NCBI GenBank assembly: GCA_015179125.1
Contig: WHVA01000329.1
Span: forward strand, 62,001-126,000
Direction of reading: 5' to 3'
Origin: Gautieria morchelliformis
Taxonomy: Eukaryota; Basidiomycota; Agaricomycetes; Gomphales; Gomphaceae
Length of the DNA: 64,000 nt
Shown: positions 1 through 10,905 of the stretch, piece by piece
Layout: each line of letters begins with the position of its first letter
Position numbering within the stretch: position 1 is the stretch's first letter
Position numbers and translations under genes: made by a program
The notes under the pieces: model-generated
Databases searched by the model: none
Told to the model about the DNA's origin: nothing
The model's input: only the letters and a program-made list of their open reading frames with translations

Positions 1-1
1 C

Positions 2-154
2 GTTGGTGAGGCAGAGCCACCGCACCCAAACACCCCTGCAGACGCAGAGGCGCCCCCAGCGGAGTCTTGTGCCCCGCTGGCCCCATACGATGCCGACGTC
101 ATCGTATCGGAATCACTAGAGGACTCCATCATGGAGGACCTCTATACCTCTTGA
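2..154 (+). CDS. 3' end of an unidentified ORF
   Basis: An open frame enters the window at base 2 and ends at TGA 152-154, about 50 codons. The peptide is rich in Pro, Ala, Asp and Glu and ends in EDSIMEDLYTS. Low-complexity acidic tails like this occur at the end of fungal retrotransposon polyproteins and of host proteins alike, so I assign no family. The upstream part lies outside the window. Confidence 0.3.
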   Translation, partial: VGEAEPPHPNTPADAEAPPAESCAPLAPYDADVIVSESLEDSIMEDLYTS

Positions 155-2477
155 AGTTGTTCATAGAGGGGGAAGGTGTAAATAACCTAATAACCTATGT
201 ACATAAGTGCTTAGCTAATACCAGTAGGCCCCTCAGGGACCCACTGTACAGTTCATGCATGGGAACCGGCCAGCGGTTCCCATCGCATCTTACCTTACAC
301 TGTCACTACGTAGCATTGAGAATACCACACATTGGTCAAGTTCTGTGTGCCCTTGTGACAAGAGGCTTATGATCTACATCTTTACAGAACAATAGAAGTC
401 CATGTAAGGCAAAAAAAACCAAGATAAATTCGAAAACAGGAAAGGTAACGGTAGACAGCGTCAGATAAAGAAAGAGTAGAGGAAGCATGACGCACACCCA
501 CCAGAAGTCAGTATGATAGAACTGTGTTATGAAAAAATAAGATAAATTCGAAAGCGCAAAAGGTAAGGATGGAGAGAGGATAGCTAGAAGCGAAAGAGGT
601 TTTGTTGTTGGTCAGATTTGAATGAAGTACCCCTATCCTTGGGAGAGAAACAGGGAGGGGCCTGCCCCCTAATCTCAAGGTTGGAGACAGTCCCCAGCCA
701 GGCTGGGGAATGTGGCTGTCAAGATTGGTTTTTAGGTGTTAATATCGTGTATTAGTGAACACAGCGAATGCCCGAATAACTTGTGCAAATAAGTATGCCG
801 TTCGGCGAATAAGGTGAACCAATAAATGTTCAGAAGATAAGAGGGTTACCCGATCGGGGCTCGCCCTATCTACAGTCATAGTGAAATAGCCCATGGTACT
901 TGATGATGTAACATGCAAGGTGCCATGGAAAGGTTGTCTAATTAGCAACAATCCTTTCGCCAGCGAAGGTGCTCCTTCAGAGCCCTTCACCGACAGCACA
1001 GACAATAGTTCGAAGACTAGGGTAACGAAGGTGAAGTATGAAAACCCACCAGTGGTGCTTAAGTCCTCCTCTGGTTGAAGATAGAAATCTACAGGAGAGG
1101 GCTCAAGACAATGATCACAGTGAGGTCAAGTTTTGCACAAGATGGAATGGATGTATGATAATTGAACTGGGGAATATACATGCGAATGTAGACTACTTAT
1201 ATCAAATGCTCATATGATGCTAGCGAATAGGAAAGAGGCTGTCTGGAGTCAGGGTTGGATAGGGGTGTGCAGTCATGATACAAATAGGTGAAAGACAGAT
1301 ACAATAGAGTGAAAGAGGAGTGCAAACATGAAACGACAGGGAGGAAAGGGGATGAAGGCACTTTATGTATGAAAACACGCCTTGGGACCTGCATATATGC
1401 CACCCTGCATGGACTCTTCGTCTTCTGGGTTGATCCCACACAACCTACAGGTAGGATGTCCCACGAATACATTCTGGCCATACGAGCACCTAAAGGGTTG
1501 GGTTGGGAAGATGATGGGGCCAGTGATGAACCATCATGTCAGGTAAAGGGTGTCGATCGTGTTTTGATGGCATGCCTGCTGGCGAATGATGCAAGCAGTG
1601 AATGGTTGTTCGGTGAATGAGGCGAACAGCGAATGGAGTGAACATAGAGGAGGAGTGGTCGAAGGGTAGGGCGAACTCAGGTGAAGATGCAGGGGGAGCA
1701 ATGGGGGGAACGTAGAGGCAGCGAGATGAGGGAAATAGACGGGTCATGACAGCGGCCAAAGCAACACTCTCCGAATGCGGTGCCAAAAAGGCACCAGTAG
1801 AGTTCCCACTGCGCAAACAGAGTATGGGAAGGGGTGGGGAGGGGTTGACAAAGAAAAACTGCAGCAGGCAACGCAAAGGACTCGAGACTCAGGATACCTT
1901 TTACCCCCCCGTGAGACACAGAGAAACTGCCCCCCCCCCCTAAAAGGAGAGGCTACCACGGAAGAAACCGGTATCAAAGGGCATCCAATTAAATGAATAT
2001 GAATTCATCCGCATAACCATGTTCACAGTCATTCGCGGTCATGCAAACCCTCCCTCTCCTTCAGAAATAGTCGGGGAATTAATATCTAGAAACCAGTGAC
2101 CTTCAAAGCTCGATGCAGTTACACACCTCTCCTGACCATCCGCTTCACGCCTTTTGCGGACCGCTGCCTATGTGCCTAGCAGGGTACAGTCACCGTGACG
2201 GGTACTACATCGGGTGGGTTGAATAACTTGTATAAACAGATCGATTGCAGGGCAACGCACTGCAGCAGCACGAGTCGCTGGTGTGTCCGGTGCAAAGTGG
2301 CCGTGGGTCGGTGCAAATGAAAGCACATGGCTTATCACTCGGTCTAGAGAGTGTTGTGGTGCACACTGTGGCAGTTGGTGAGGCCATCACCAGACCAGCG
2401 AGAGCCATGTTGAACAACACGAAAAGCTTGGACAACATATGTGGAGAGGGTGGCAAGGGTGAACATAAGAGTAAACG
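155..2477. other. No gene recognised
   Basis: Only short, mutually overlapping open frames without recognisable motifs occur here. A cytosine run lies near 1929-1940. I see no LTR ends, no inverted terminal repeats and no tRNA-like boxes. Confidence 0.5.
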
Positions 2478-2638
2478 TTTATGTGGAGGTAGTGGCTAAC
2501 ATTTGGAAACTTTTATACTGACTTTGTAGAGACGGTAGCGGCATTGAACCTTTCTACCCATGACTGATTGCCCTGACGAGTTCATCAGAGATCCTGATAC
2601 CACCAGCAGTGCCTTCGACGACGACATCGTCCACCGAG
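2478..2638 (+). repeat. Direct repeat, copy A
   Basis: About 160 bp starting TTTATGTGGAGGTAG recurs in the same orientation at 4753-4916 with substitutions and small indels. Shared blocks include GCTAACATTTGGAAAC and GTGCCTTCGACGA. The sequence just after copy A (CGGAGAATATACC, about 2648) also recurs near 7860. The spacing between copies A and B is about 2.3 kb. It may be a dispersed repeat or a remnant of a terminal repeat; I see no target duplication. Confidence 0.55.
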
Positions 2639-2945
2639 CCCCTACCGGAGAATATACCACTGATGAGGACGAAGCGCTCACAGTTCCATTCACCATCGGA
2701 ACGACAGCCACATTTTCCGTGCATTGAATTGGTGGTCATACATGCTCGAGCTCATGGCACACAACCTGTCCCGGTCGTTTACAAGGTTTGTAATTTGGGT
2801 TCTTCCTTATTGATAGACCAAGAAACAGAAAAATGAACACGCACCTGAAAACTGAGGCTGAGTATTCAATGCTCTTAACCCATTTACCCATCTCTATGGT
2901 GCTCTGTAGCACTGGTAAATACCTCACCCACAGGGCAGGTCTAAA

Positions 2946-3006
2946 GCCGGGACGGGGATGGGGACGGGAAGGGGCTGGCACCGGGACGGGATGAGGACGG
3001 GACGTG
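2946..3006 (+). repeat. G-rich degenerate tandem repeat
   Basis: Irregular copies of GGGACG and GGGATG form a G-rich stretch (GGGACGGGGATGGGGACGGG and onwards). It is simple sequence with no gene signal. Confidence 0.5.
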
Positions 3007-3686
3007 GGACCTTGAAACCAAGCCATCTTTTGGGCCGGAACCGACTGCGATATGATATTTTTATCTTATGGATCTGCGTAGGACTGACTAAGAGACTGAG
3101 TCCGCTAGGACTACTAGGCAAGCTCTATGTACGTGAACTTAGATCTTGCCGTGAGCTTGGGGGATCAGCTTCGCAAAAGGGGCAGGCAAGATGTGGGTGG
3201 CAATGGGTGCTGCCAACGACCACGGATACGGGCAGGCCCGACGTCACGTGATCCCTGGAATCCCTTGAGCGGGAAGGTATCGAGCGGGGGAAACTCCGCC
3301 ACACAAACACGCTAAACGGAAAAGGGAGTGGCGGGTTCCTCCAAGATATTGGAGGGGGCAGTAGCGGTGGAAGGACCTGTCACCGCAGCTTACTTGGCTA
3401 ATCCGTCCGGTTAGTCAGCCCTGCCGCGTTCGGCCTCGCAAACTTATCCGAACCGTGCTTCGGCATGCAATAGAGCATCGATAAGAATTAGGTATTACAA
3501 CAATACATGTGTTCATGGTCTTCTCAATAAGAAACCTTGAATTGAGCTATTATAGTGCCCCTTCCATTGTTCGCACAAAGGGAAGGCGACACGTGACGTT
3601 CATTGTTCAAATCCTACATATAAAGTAGACCTGTCCTAATTCCTGTACCCTCAGACTGCCATCGTTCATCTTTACCATCCATCACA

Positions 3687-4367
3687 ATGGAAAATGTTTG
3701 GTTGCCCTCGTTACATACCCTTGGACTCTTACATCCCATCGACTTGGAGGAGGACCGCCGGCTATTCACCCAACCTATACGCCTCGCCCCTCTAGGCTTG
3801 GGGCCAGTTACCTTGGCGGCACCAATCCCCCTCTTGCACCCCGCGCTCCTGCAGCCCTTCCCCGCGTACCAATTCCTCCCGTCGCTTCCGCCGCCGCCGC
3901 TCCACATCCCCGTGCTTCCGCCGCCGCCGCCACCCCCCACGTCCACGCCCTCATCCCTACAAGGCAACCGAGCATCATCACCACCATTCACTTCTCAAGC
4001 TGACCGCGACCGTCGCCGAAAGGGCAAGGCAAAGGCAAGGTTTAAGAGCGAAGAGCTCCCTGGTCGCGGATCTCGCGGGGGCAGCCGCCCTCGCAAAACC
4101 TGCCAACAATATACCTCTATGGACCCGCAGCCCGATTTGGGTGCGGGGTCCAGCAGGATGCTGCGGGTCTCTGCAAGGGACCGCAGCGAGTCGAGACGAG
4201 CTTCGGAGGGGAGAGGAGCTAAGGGGAGAGGAGCTGACGAGGGTACGAGGGGAGACGCCGTACAGGGAGAGGGCGCCGGCCGTGGGATAAGGCTGAGGAA
4301 GCTGCGCGAGTACATGTTCCCCCTTGGGCCAAAAGGCAGGCCAAGAGTGTGGAAATGCGACTGGTGA
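3687..4367 (+). CDS. Proline-rich and basic hypothetical protein, 226 aa
   Basis: The ATG at 3687 lies in a favourable context (CACAATGG), and a TATA-like ACATATAAAG sits about 70 bp upstream, so this start is plausible. The N-terminal half is proline and leucine rich with two polyproline runs around residues 67-87. The C-terminal half is strongly charged with RGRG and RR(K/A)-type stretches and ends in RPRVWKCDW. No membrane segment, enzyme motif or known fold is visible. A second frame over 3698-4003 is also open because of GC-rich composition, which weakens the case. It lies between the two copies of the direct repeat at 2478 and 4753, so it could be a mobile-element ORF. Function unknown. 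Confidence 0.35.
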   Translation: MENVWLPSLHTLGLLHPIDLEEDRRLFTQPIRLAPLGLGPVTLAAPIPLLHPALLQPFPAYQFLPSLPPPPLHIPVLPPPPPPPTSTPSSLQGNRASSPPFTSQADRDRRRKGKAKARFKSEELPGRGSRGGSRPRKTCQQYTSMDPQPDLGAGSSRMLRVSARDRSESRRASEGRGAKGRGADEGTRGDAVQGEGAGRGIRLRKLREYMFPLGPKGRPRVWKCDW

Positions 4368-4752
4368 CGAACTATTTATGGAGTCGATGTGACTGCACGC
4401 CGGCAAAAGTTTCAAGCTCGCAGGGGTGATTTTGCAGTTGCGCGGTCGCGATTGGACTTGTAGGTTGGAATCTGGAAGTGACAGCCTGTTTGGAATGTAC
4501 TCCTATATCTACTGCAATATTGTATCAATTCACGGTGTAGATCCCTGATTCCGAGATTTTCGTGTTGGGTCCCTCGTGATTTGGATAGGCTTACAGGGAT
4601 AGGCTTACAGTACTTATGAGATCTTAGGCAGGCAATCAGTCCCTTCCCTTCATCTTCACAGATCGAAAACATGTTCGTCCTCCTTCGTGACGGCAGGGAC
4701 GCTACCGTAGTCGTGGTGGCCAACTTACACAGGCAGGACTTAGCTGCAATGT

Positions 4753-4916
4753 TTTATGTGGAGGTAGCCGCTAACATTTGGAAACTTTTATACTGACTTA
4801 TAGGAACCCAAGCGGTACTGACCCTTTCTACCCGAGTACTCCGTGCTCAGAGCCCTGACGAGATCCTGATACCGCCTGAGCAGTGCCTTCGACGAAGACA
4901 TGGTTCGTCCACCGAG
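4753..4916 (+). repeat. Direct repeat, copy B
   Basis: Same-orientation counterpart of 2478-2638; it begins TTTATGTGGAGGTAGCCG and ends near CCACCGAG. Differences are spread along the copy, so the duplication is old. Confidence 0.55.
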
Positions 4917-5025
4917 ACGCATTCATAGGAGTAAATGATTCAAGCCCCAGCCAGCTACCAGTCTGCAGGGAGCTCAGGCAAGTCGTCGTCATCTTCGTCG
5001 ATCCAGAATGTCGACCTAGGGAGCA

Positions 5026-5733
5026 TCAAAGCAGTGTTTTGAAAGTAGGTCTTTTCTGCTGGCAGTACTGAGTCCCGGTCACGAGGCCTATCCTCACCCG
5101 TCGGGCACTGCTAAATCCACTACCCGATTCATCGTCAGAGCCGCATTCCAGTGCTGGAACGTCCGAAGCTGGAGAACCCGAACATGTTCCGCCGGGGACC
5201 TCATCTGCAAGCTCCAAAGTCGCCTGTGGCGCAGGATTAAACACCAGGGGAAGGGGACTGCCCAGAGATAGTGCGTCAGCTACAATCAGGCGATTCCCAT
5301 AATCATGGTCTTGACATTCCAGGATGCTGGTCCATGCGATGGCAGGATACACATCAGGAACCAGGGGTTCCGAGAATGTGCGGAGCCAAGAAGGGACACG
5401 GAGAAGGTATAAAACTACGACAGTAGTCTTGTTGGAGGAGCCGGATATGGGGCAGGATTGACTGTGCGAGAATCAGTGGGGATTGTGCGTCAACTGCATG
5501 AGACACACCAATGCTGGGTCGACCCAATCTGGAGGGCCATACATGTCGAACGTCGAAGGGCCAGCCTTCTTGCCTCGTTCATGGCTAACATGTATGACTT
5601 CTTGGTTTGGTCTATCTGGGTTGTGCTGAGGCAACGAGGACTGAGTGGAGGTGAGGAAGAGTGAAGGAAACTCGTGAGCCACCGATCGAAGGGTGTACAT
5701 TCGGATTGTATGAACACACTCAAGTTCGATCAC
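5026..5733 (-). pseudogene. Unidentified long open frame with one in-frame stop
   Basis: On the minus strand one frame is open from about 5733 to the stop at 5026-5028, interrupted only by a TGA at about 5473-5475. The distal part has protein-like composition, for example VLYLLRVPSWLRTFSEP followed by an acidic and serine-rich stretch (GSDDESGSGFSSARR). There is no ATG at a sensible place near the start. I recognise no domain. It could be a decayed exon or a chance open frame in GC-balanced DNA; the length favours the former only slightly. Confidence 0.3.
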
Positions 5734-6104
5734 ACTCGGTCAATCTTTCTCCCACCTTTCGCAAGCTCTCTTCGTTAACATTGGCAACAGAAAATCTGAT
5801 CCACCTATCGCCATCATGATCGGCTCGCTCCACAGCCTGTGTGCCCGGAATGTGATTCCAAGCCCAAAGAAGGATGCAGGCAGGGTTACAATTCCCATTT
5901 ATTTTGCGAGCTTCATGCTAACCTCAAGAGCCGGTACGCCTTGGAAAGGGCGTCGTACGAAGGTGTAGTAACCATCCTGGGATCCTATAATCCATCCCCG
6001 TGGAAGAATGGACCGGAACAAGTCATGACGTTTGACCAGCCACTGTGTAGTAGCCTGAATCAATGGGTGAAGTTTCTCAAGAAGCGGGGAAAGTGCAATT
6101 TGAA

Positions 6105-6637
6105 TGAGTCTAGGTGGACAAATCCTGAGAGGAACGGCACAAACACCCAGCATTTGTAAAGTCATTCTAATATGGTGATTGGCGAGCCGACGTGAGCGAT
6201 CAAACAAGTTAAGAGTACAAGAATCTTCACTGATGATTGAAGTACCTGTCGGGATACCAGTATTTAGCGAATGCGACAACCTGAGATGTATACCAAGGAA
6301 CTGGAAGAATCACTTCATCACCATGCTCAGCAAGAGCCATTGCTACGGCCATGAAACTCATGTTGCTCCACGCAGTTAATGACACGTCATTGTTTGTTAT
6401 ATCAGCATCGGGCCCAGATACTACCTTCATTGCCTCCACCAAGGCATTCTGCATAGATAATTCCTCATTTATGGGCCCGTAGCCACAATACTCAGACTTA
6501 CGAGATGCTTCGGCGACAGCGTCCAATACTTATTGAGGAGCTGGTATTCCGGGAACGCCTTGTGAAGATCTATGAGCGGTTTGGACGGCGTAGAATTATA
6601 CGCGGTGCCCCATGCCTTGGCGAGGGCAATTCTAGAA
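6105..6637 (-). pseudogene. PLP-dependent (class I/II) aminotransferase fragment with introns
   Basis: Minus-strand translation shows the N-terminal third of a fungal class I/II aminotransferase: ALAKAWG and PLIDLHKAFP, then VLDAVAEASRKSEYCGYGP, then ADITNNDVSLTAW and EHGDEVILPVPWY. Two introns can be read. The first is 6293-6246 (48 nt, GTATAC...ACAG), whose removal joins VPW to YFNHQ. The second is 6230-6167 (64 nt, GTGAAG...TTAG), whose removal joins FNHQ to MTLQMLGVCAVPLR. Both joins restore the pattern expected of the family. The copy is broken: a frame change near 6545 and a TAA at 6530-6532 separate the first block from the second, and the catalytic-lysine half and the NNPTG region are absent. 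Retained introns mean it came from genomic DNA, not retroposition. The function (amino-group transfer with PLP) is known for the family only; this copy is dead. Confidence 0.75.
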
Positions 6638-6805
6638 AGTAGATCAGGGTCAGAAATACAGGGCGCCCCATATAATATAGAATCAACGGACGTACGGGGC
6701 CGGTGGGGTTGATCTGACTGCATGAGCCAGTCTGTACGGGTACGCGAAGGGCAGCCACTCTGTCCAGGATTTGTCAGCAGTCTTAGCCGCATCCAGCGCG
6801 CTGTA

Positions 6806-6842
6806 TGGTGCCGCTCACTTAGGCGCCACTACTTGTGTGCAA
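6806..6842 (+). repeat. Left terminal inverted repeat
   Basis: Begins directly after TA 6804-6805. Its one difference from the right copy is G versus C at the base after CACTTAG. Confidence 0.85.
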
Positions 6843-6918
6843 CCGCCAATCTAGCTCGTTCAAATTTTCTAACCCTAACCCCAAATCATAACCGCCATCC
6901 TTACTGTCGTCCACATCT

Positions 6919-7314
6919 ATGGTCAAATCATACCGGACAAACAACCTCGCAAAAGCTAGAAACTATCGCCATATTAACACTGCTAGTGAAACTGATTCTG
7001 ATTCTGACTGTGAGCACGAAGGTGGTGTTAACTGCGAGCCCTCTGGTGACTCTGCGACCAATGCAGATGAGGTTTGGTCAGATGACAAAAGCCTTGCTGA
7101 GCTTGAGGGTGATGAATTGGAGGCAAATCTCTCTGCTTTGCACAAGAAGGCTGGATCTCCAGATGCTCCCAAGGCATTCAAGTATATGATGAGTCACAAG
7201 AATTTGAAAGAGTGGAAGAAAATAGAGGCAAACCAAGCATTGGGATACACGAAAGGCTCAACTCGCACACAGGCGCAAAGACGGAAGGAGGCTCAAGAAC
7301 GAGAAGCATCCTGA
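6919..7314 (+). CDS. Transposon-internal ORF, 131 aa, charged
   Basis: ATG at 6919, stop after REAS at 7312-7314, wholly inside the TIR element. The protein has a basic start (MVKSYRTNNLAKARNYRHIN), an acidic middle (SETDSDSD, DEVWSDDKSLAELEGDELE) and a basic C-terminal segment (KNLKEWKKIEANQALGYT then TQAQRRKEAQERE). I recall the acidic LEG.ELE stretch followed by .EWKK.E.N..LGY from many Agaricomycete mobile-element proteins, but I cannot name a domain. It may be the accessory or DNA-binding part of an ORF whose DDE transposase has been lost. The reading frame is intact, unlike most in the window. Confidence 0.55.
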   Translation: MVKSYRTNNLAKARNYRHINTASETDSDSDCEHEGGVNCEPSGDSATNADEVWSDDKSLAELEGDELEANLSALHKKAGSPDAPKAFKYMMSHKNLKEWKKIEANQALGYTKGSTRTQAQRRKEAQEREAS

Positions 7315-7729
7315 GCAGAAGCCAAAACCTTGTGAGCATTACTTCTTACCCCAAGTCACACAGGCGTGTTCCAGAGGCTGTTGCTTGTTCTTTGGACCAG
7401 TAATTATTAATTTTTGTCCTTCACACCATGGGGGTAATCCCAAAAACAAAATTTCTCATCCAATTTTAATGATATATTGATTCTGTCAATACAATCTGTC
7501 CAAAATACACCAAAGAGTGTTTCTCCAAGAGGGATAAGCGCCAAATTTCTTTTTGATGGCTGTAGAGGCCAATATTTACCACCTGCCAATCTGGGATGTG
7601 TTCACAAGATGTTCTCACTCAAAATTGAAGCTAGTTAATATCCCTCAATACAATATGTTCTTACTACTAAAGGGTGTGTTTCTACAAAAGGAATAAGAAT
7701 TTGGCCATGGTTTGGAGGATGAGAAATTT

Positions 7730-7766
7730 TTGCACACAAGTAGTGGCGGCTAAGTGAGCGGCACCA
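7730..7766 (-). repeat. Right terminal inverted repeat
   Basis: Reverse complement of the left repeat over 37 bp with one mismatch; followed by TA at 7767-7768. Confidence 0.85.
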
Positions 7767-8041
7767 TACCTATTTTACGCGCTGTCGTGACTTCGGGCCG
7801 TGGTCTCGGGCCGTGGTCGAACTAAGGGCCAGTGGCGGTACCTGTACCAGGGCCTCTATCGGAGAATATACCGCTGGTGAGCTGACGAGGCGCTGAAACG
7901 TTTCGACCCGACTACTTACTACTGTACTTGAAGTACCACCTCCGATGGGACCTTCATCCGGTGGGTCTTTGGACACATTCAAAGCAGCAGGTTGTCTTTC
8001 CATATCTTCAGAGACAAGTTTAAAGCATGGTCTGTAGTTAA

Positions 8042-10905
8042 AGACTATGTGTTCCATTGCTTGCTAATTCATGGCTGAGTCCTGAGACTATCCCGCGAGC
8101 TTCCAGCCTACTGTCACAACTCAGCTCATTACTGGACGACATCCTTGAATCGGAAACAACCATTGCACCGTCAACGATTGAATATGTCTTCTTCCCGTTG
8201 TCCCATATCCTCCAGCGGAATTCTACTTCAGCCATCCCGGATGTCATTATGGAGAAGCTTATGAGTGTTCTAGCGGCTCTCTTCGAACAGTGGTGGTGGT
8301 CTTGTCAAATGGAAATATGGGAACAAGTCTTGATGTTGTCTGCTGCTATTTTCAGTGGGATTGATACTAGCCCAGATCCAAAGGGGAAGAGGAAAGACAG
8401 AGACGACGAGACAAAGCGGGCCGCCGCTCAGTGTCTATGGGCTGTCTTACGCCGTAGGGAGCTACACCAGGCCGCCACATCCAGCAACCGTACCGTTTCC
8501 GACGCCGAAGAACGATTTTCAGCCTTCCAAAGTCGTGGTCGAGCGTCAAAGCTCCTTCCCATCCTCGGGCAGACACTGAAATCACTGCTGGAAACATCAC
8601 AGTCCTCCAATCGCGGATTGCAAGATGTCTCTCTTCATATCATCTACCTTCTGGTCACAGACTACCTGACGGAAGAATTCATTCCATCTATTCTACCGGG
8701 AACGGCCAGCGCAATGGCGAAAGTGGCTCTTGGCCAACAGGCGGGGAAAGGATGGTCCAGAGGCGATGCTGTCGACGAGGCTTTAGCGATACTGCAAGCT
8801 ACCATTGTGGCGGCTGTCGGGGACGAGATTTGCGAGGCAGAAGGAGCTCTACGATCGGTAACTAGGCTGGAAGACCTTGGACAGGTTTTAGAGTCGAATG
8901 GCCAGCCACGCCCTGTCGCATCAACTGGAGCGTCACCATTCTTTACACCCCGAACATCAGTTTGGTTAGCAGCTACTGCATCGCAACTCCACATGGTTAT
9001 CAATACACTTCCGCCCCTTCTATCACACCCCAACCCCGTCGCTCTCCTCTCTCTGTCTCGATTCTCCCTTGACCTTCTCTCCAAAACATCTCGGACACTT
9101 CCTGACACGCTACCGCTTCTCCTGTCTTTCCTGCTTTCACTTTCTACAAATCAATCTCTGGAAGTTGCAGCTTCATCTCATGCCCATCGTCTCACTCTCT
9201 TGCTACCACCCTCCACGGCGCACTTCACACACCTGCAAATACTTTCACAGTTAACCCGAAATAACCTCATATCTCTCCCCGTCTCCGTCACAAAGCGACG
9301 CCAAGGTGGAACACTTAGCCCGACAGGTGTTTGCTGCCTGTCAGCTCTCTGGATCTGTACATGCCGTTTCCGAAGGCGTCGGGATGCTCCTGGGCCCAAC
9401 AGGTGGCATTGAAAAATGGGGTTGGAGCCTCCTCTCGGTGGTTGAGTTTATGGTTCCTCAACTTTTTGTTTCAACTATGCAGCCTGCACAAGCCCCTTAG
9501 AAGGCGAAAGTCTGGAAGGCACAACGTATAATTTCCCGGAAGTTAACATGAAGCATGTCTCATCTCGGTCTACTCGTGAAGCCCTGGATGACATGTTTCG
9601 CGCACTTGGCGCGGCTGCCGGAACGGATTGTCTTTTTGCTGTCGAGTGGTTCGTCGGGGTCGCGAAACAGGGCAAAACTTCGAGAGAGGTTGGAGCTCTG
9701 TGGTGTGCGGGGAGGATTTTAGAAGGGGTATGTGGCATTCCTATGGAAAGTACGGACATGCTTGGTCGGACTGTTCCAAAGGGGGTTGAAAAGGTATCAA
9801 GATGGATCGCCAAACTTATAGCTGAGTTCTGGGACGAGGATGAGGATGAGGACGAGGACGCTGCGGCCTACAACAACCCGTCTTTGCACATCTCAGAGAG
9901 TGATGCTCATCTTCCCCTGGAATACGTGAAAGGCCTCAACCCACTCCTTACCCGGGCCCCGCAGACAACGACCATCTAAACTCCAAGGCACCGGAAGATC
10001 ATGTGGAGTCCTTTCTCGAGTGGTACCAGCACAGAAACGACCCAATAGCGCAGGACACAGAGGACTATGGGCCCGCTCCGCGCGAGGATTGGGGGAACCT
10101 AGTAGGGAAGGGGAAAGGGAAGGAGGTAGACGAAGGCAAGAGCGAGGCGACAGTGCCCGCCACCGATGTCGTGAACGAGCCTCCGCCAACTCCAACCCAG
10201 GCTCTGACGCAGCAGATTGTTTCTCGTTCCATCTACTTTCTGACCCACTCCTCACATCTCATCCGGGCTCGTATTCTGAGTTTGCTAGACACCGCGTGTC
10301 CGATTCTTTCCGAATCAGCTCTCTTACCCTCAATCCACGCTGCTTGGCCATATGTTCTCAATCGCCTGGGCGATTCTGAACCATATGCTGCTGCCTCCCT
10401 TATAGCATCGCTCGCCGAGAACGTGGGTGAATTCATGACGACTCGTATGGAATGATGTCTGGCCCCGTTTCCGCATCATGCTGTCTAAACTAGAGGAGGC
10501 CGATGCTCACAGTGCACTTGCTCGGCGGGGCCTTGGTGCAGTAGTCACCCAGAGTGCTTATTCCCATTCGGATCGGCTTTACGTGTCGATTCTGCGGACA
10601 ATGCGAGCAGTCGTGAAGGGCGTGCAGGTGAGAAGCGACGTGTTGTGGGAGCTGTTGAGGAGCTGTTGATTGCCCTCCGGCGATTCCTCCACATTGGAGC
10701 GCATCAGGAGCTTCAGCGCTGCGGCAGGGAGGTTTATGTTACGCTGATGAAGGAGAATGGGGATGTCGTTTGGCTAATACTCTCTGCAACTATGGGTAAG
10801 GATGTTTTCGGCGTCGCTGACACAACATTACATTCTGTGGTCTTCTTGAGGGAACAGAAATGGAACATCGAAGCGAACGCGAGGATCATTCTGGGAAAGA
10901 TGTGA
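8042..10905 (+). pseudogene. TTI1: TTI1 (Tel2-interacting protein 1) pseudogene
   Basis: TTI1 is the HEAT-repeat scaffold of the Tel2-Tti1-Tti2 complex, which assembles PI3K-like kinases. The match is read in pieces: RLCVPLLANSWLSPETIP and IEYVFFPLSHILQRN (frame 2, 8042 onward), EHLARQVFAACQLSGSVHA and GPTGGIEKWGWSLLSVVEF (frame 3, from about 9306), MKHVSSRSTREALDDMFRAL (frame 2, from 9548), FLEWYQHRNDPIAQDTEDYG then SRSIYFLTHSSHLIRARILS (frame 1, to 10446), WNDVWPRFRIML (frame 2, 10448), and RRFLHIGAHQELQRC (frame 1, to the stop 10903-10905). Frame changes lie near 9280, 9470, 9960, 10447 and 10660. The last is an 11-bp tandem duplication (GAGCTGTTGAG) near 10648-10670. Around 9960-10003 the text jumps from KGLNPLLT to FLEWYQ, so a central block appears missing; about 950 codons remain against roughly 1,100-1,250 usual. 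No ATG precedes the first block (stop at 8039-8041). Some breaks could be introns, but the duplication and the missing block mark a dead copy. Confidence 0.8.

Larger units (their letters stand above)
6806..7766. mobile_element. 961-bp TIR transposon with TA target duplication (Tc1/mariner-like)
   Basis: Inverted terminal repeats of 37 bp (6806-6842 and 7730-7766) match at 36 positions, starting TGGTGCCGCTCACTTAG. The element is flanked on both sides by TA (6804-6805 and 7767-7768), the hallmark duplication of the Tc1/mariner group. Inside lies one ORF (6919-7314) but no transposase with a DDE/D triad, so the copy is non-autonomous or deleted. The segment after the ORF contains two imperfect copies of a block around CAATACAAT (about 7490 and 7650). 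It sits between the aminotransferase and TTI1 pseudogenes. Confidence 0.85.

Noticed and set aside
3698..4003. Second Ala/Pro-rich frame overlapping the 226-aa ORF
   Set aside because: No better start or motif; GC-rich DNA opens both frames. Kept as a reason for low confidence in the chosen one.
6868..6885. Telomere-like CTAACCCTAACCCC
   Set aside because: Two units only, inside a TIR transposon; not a telomere.
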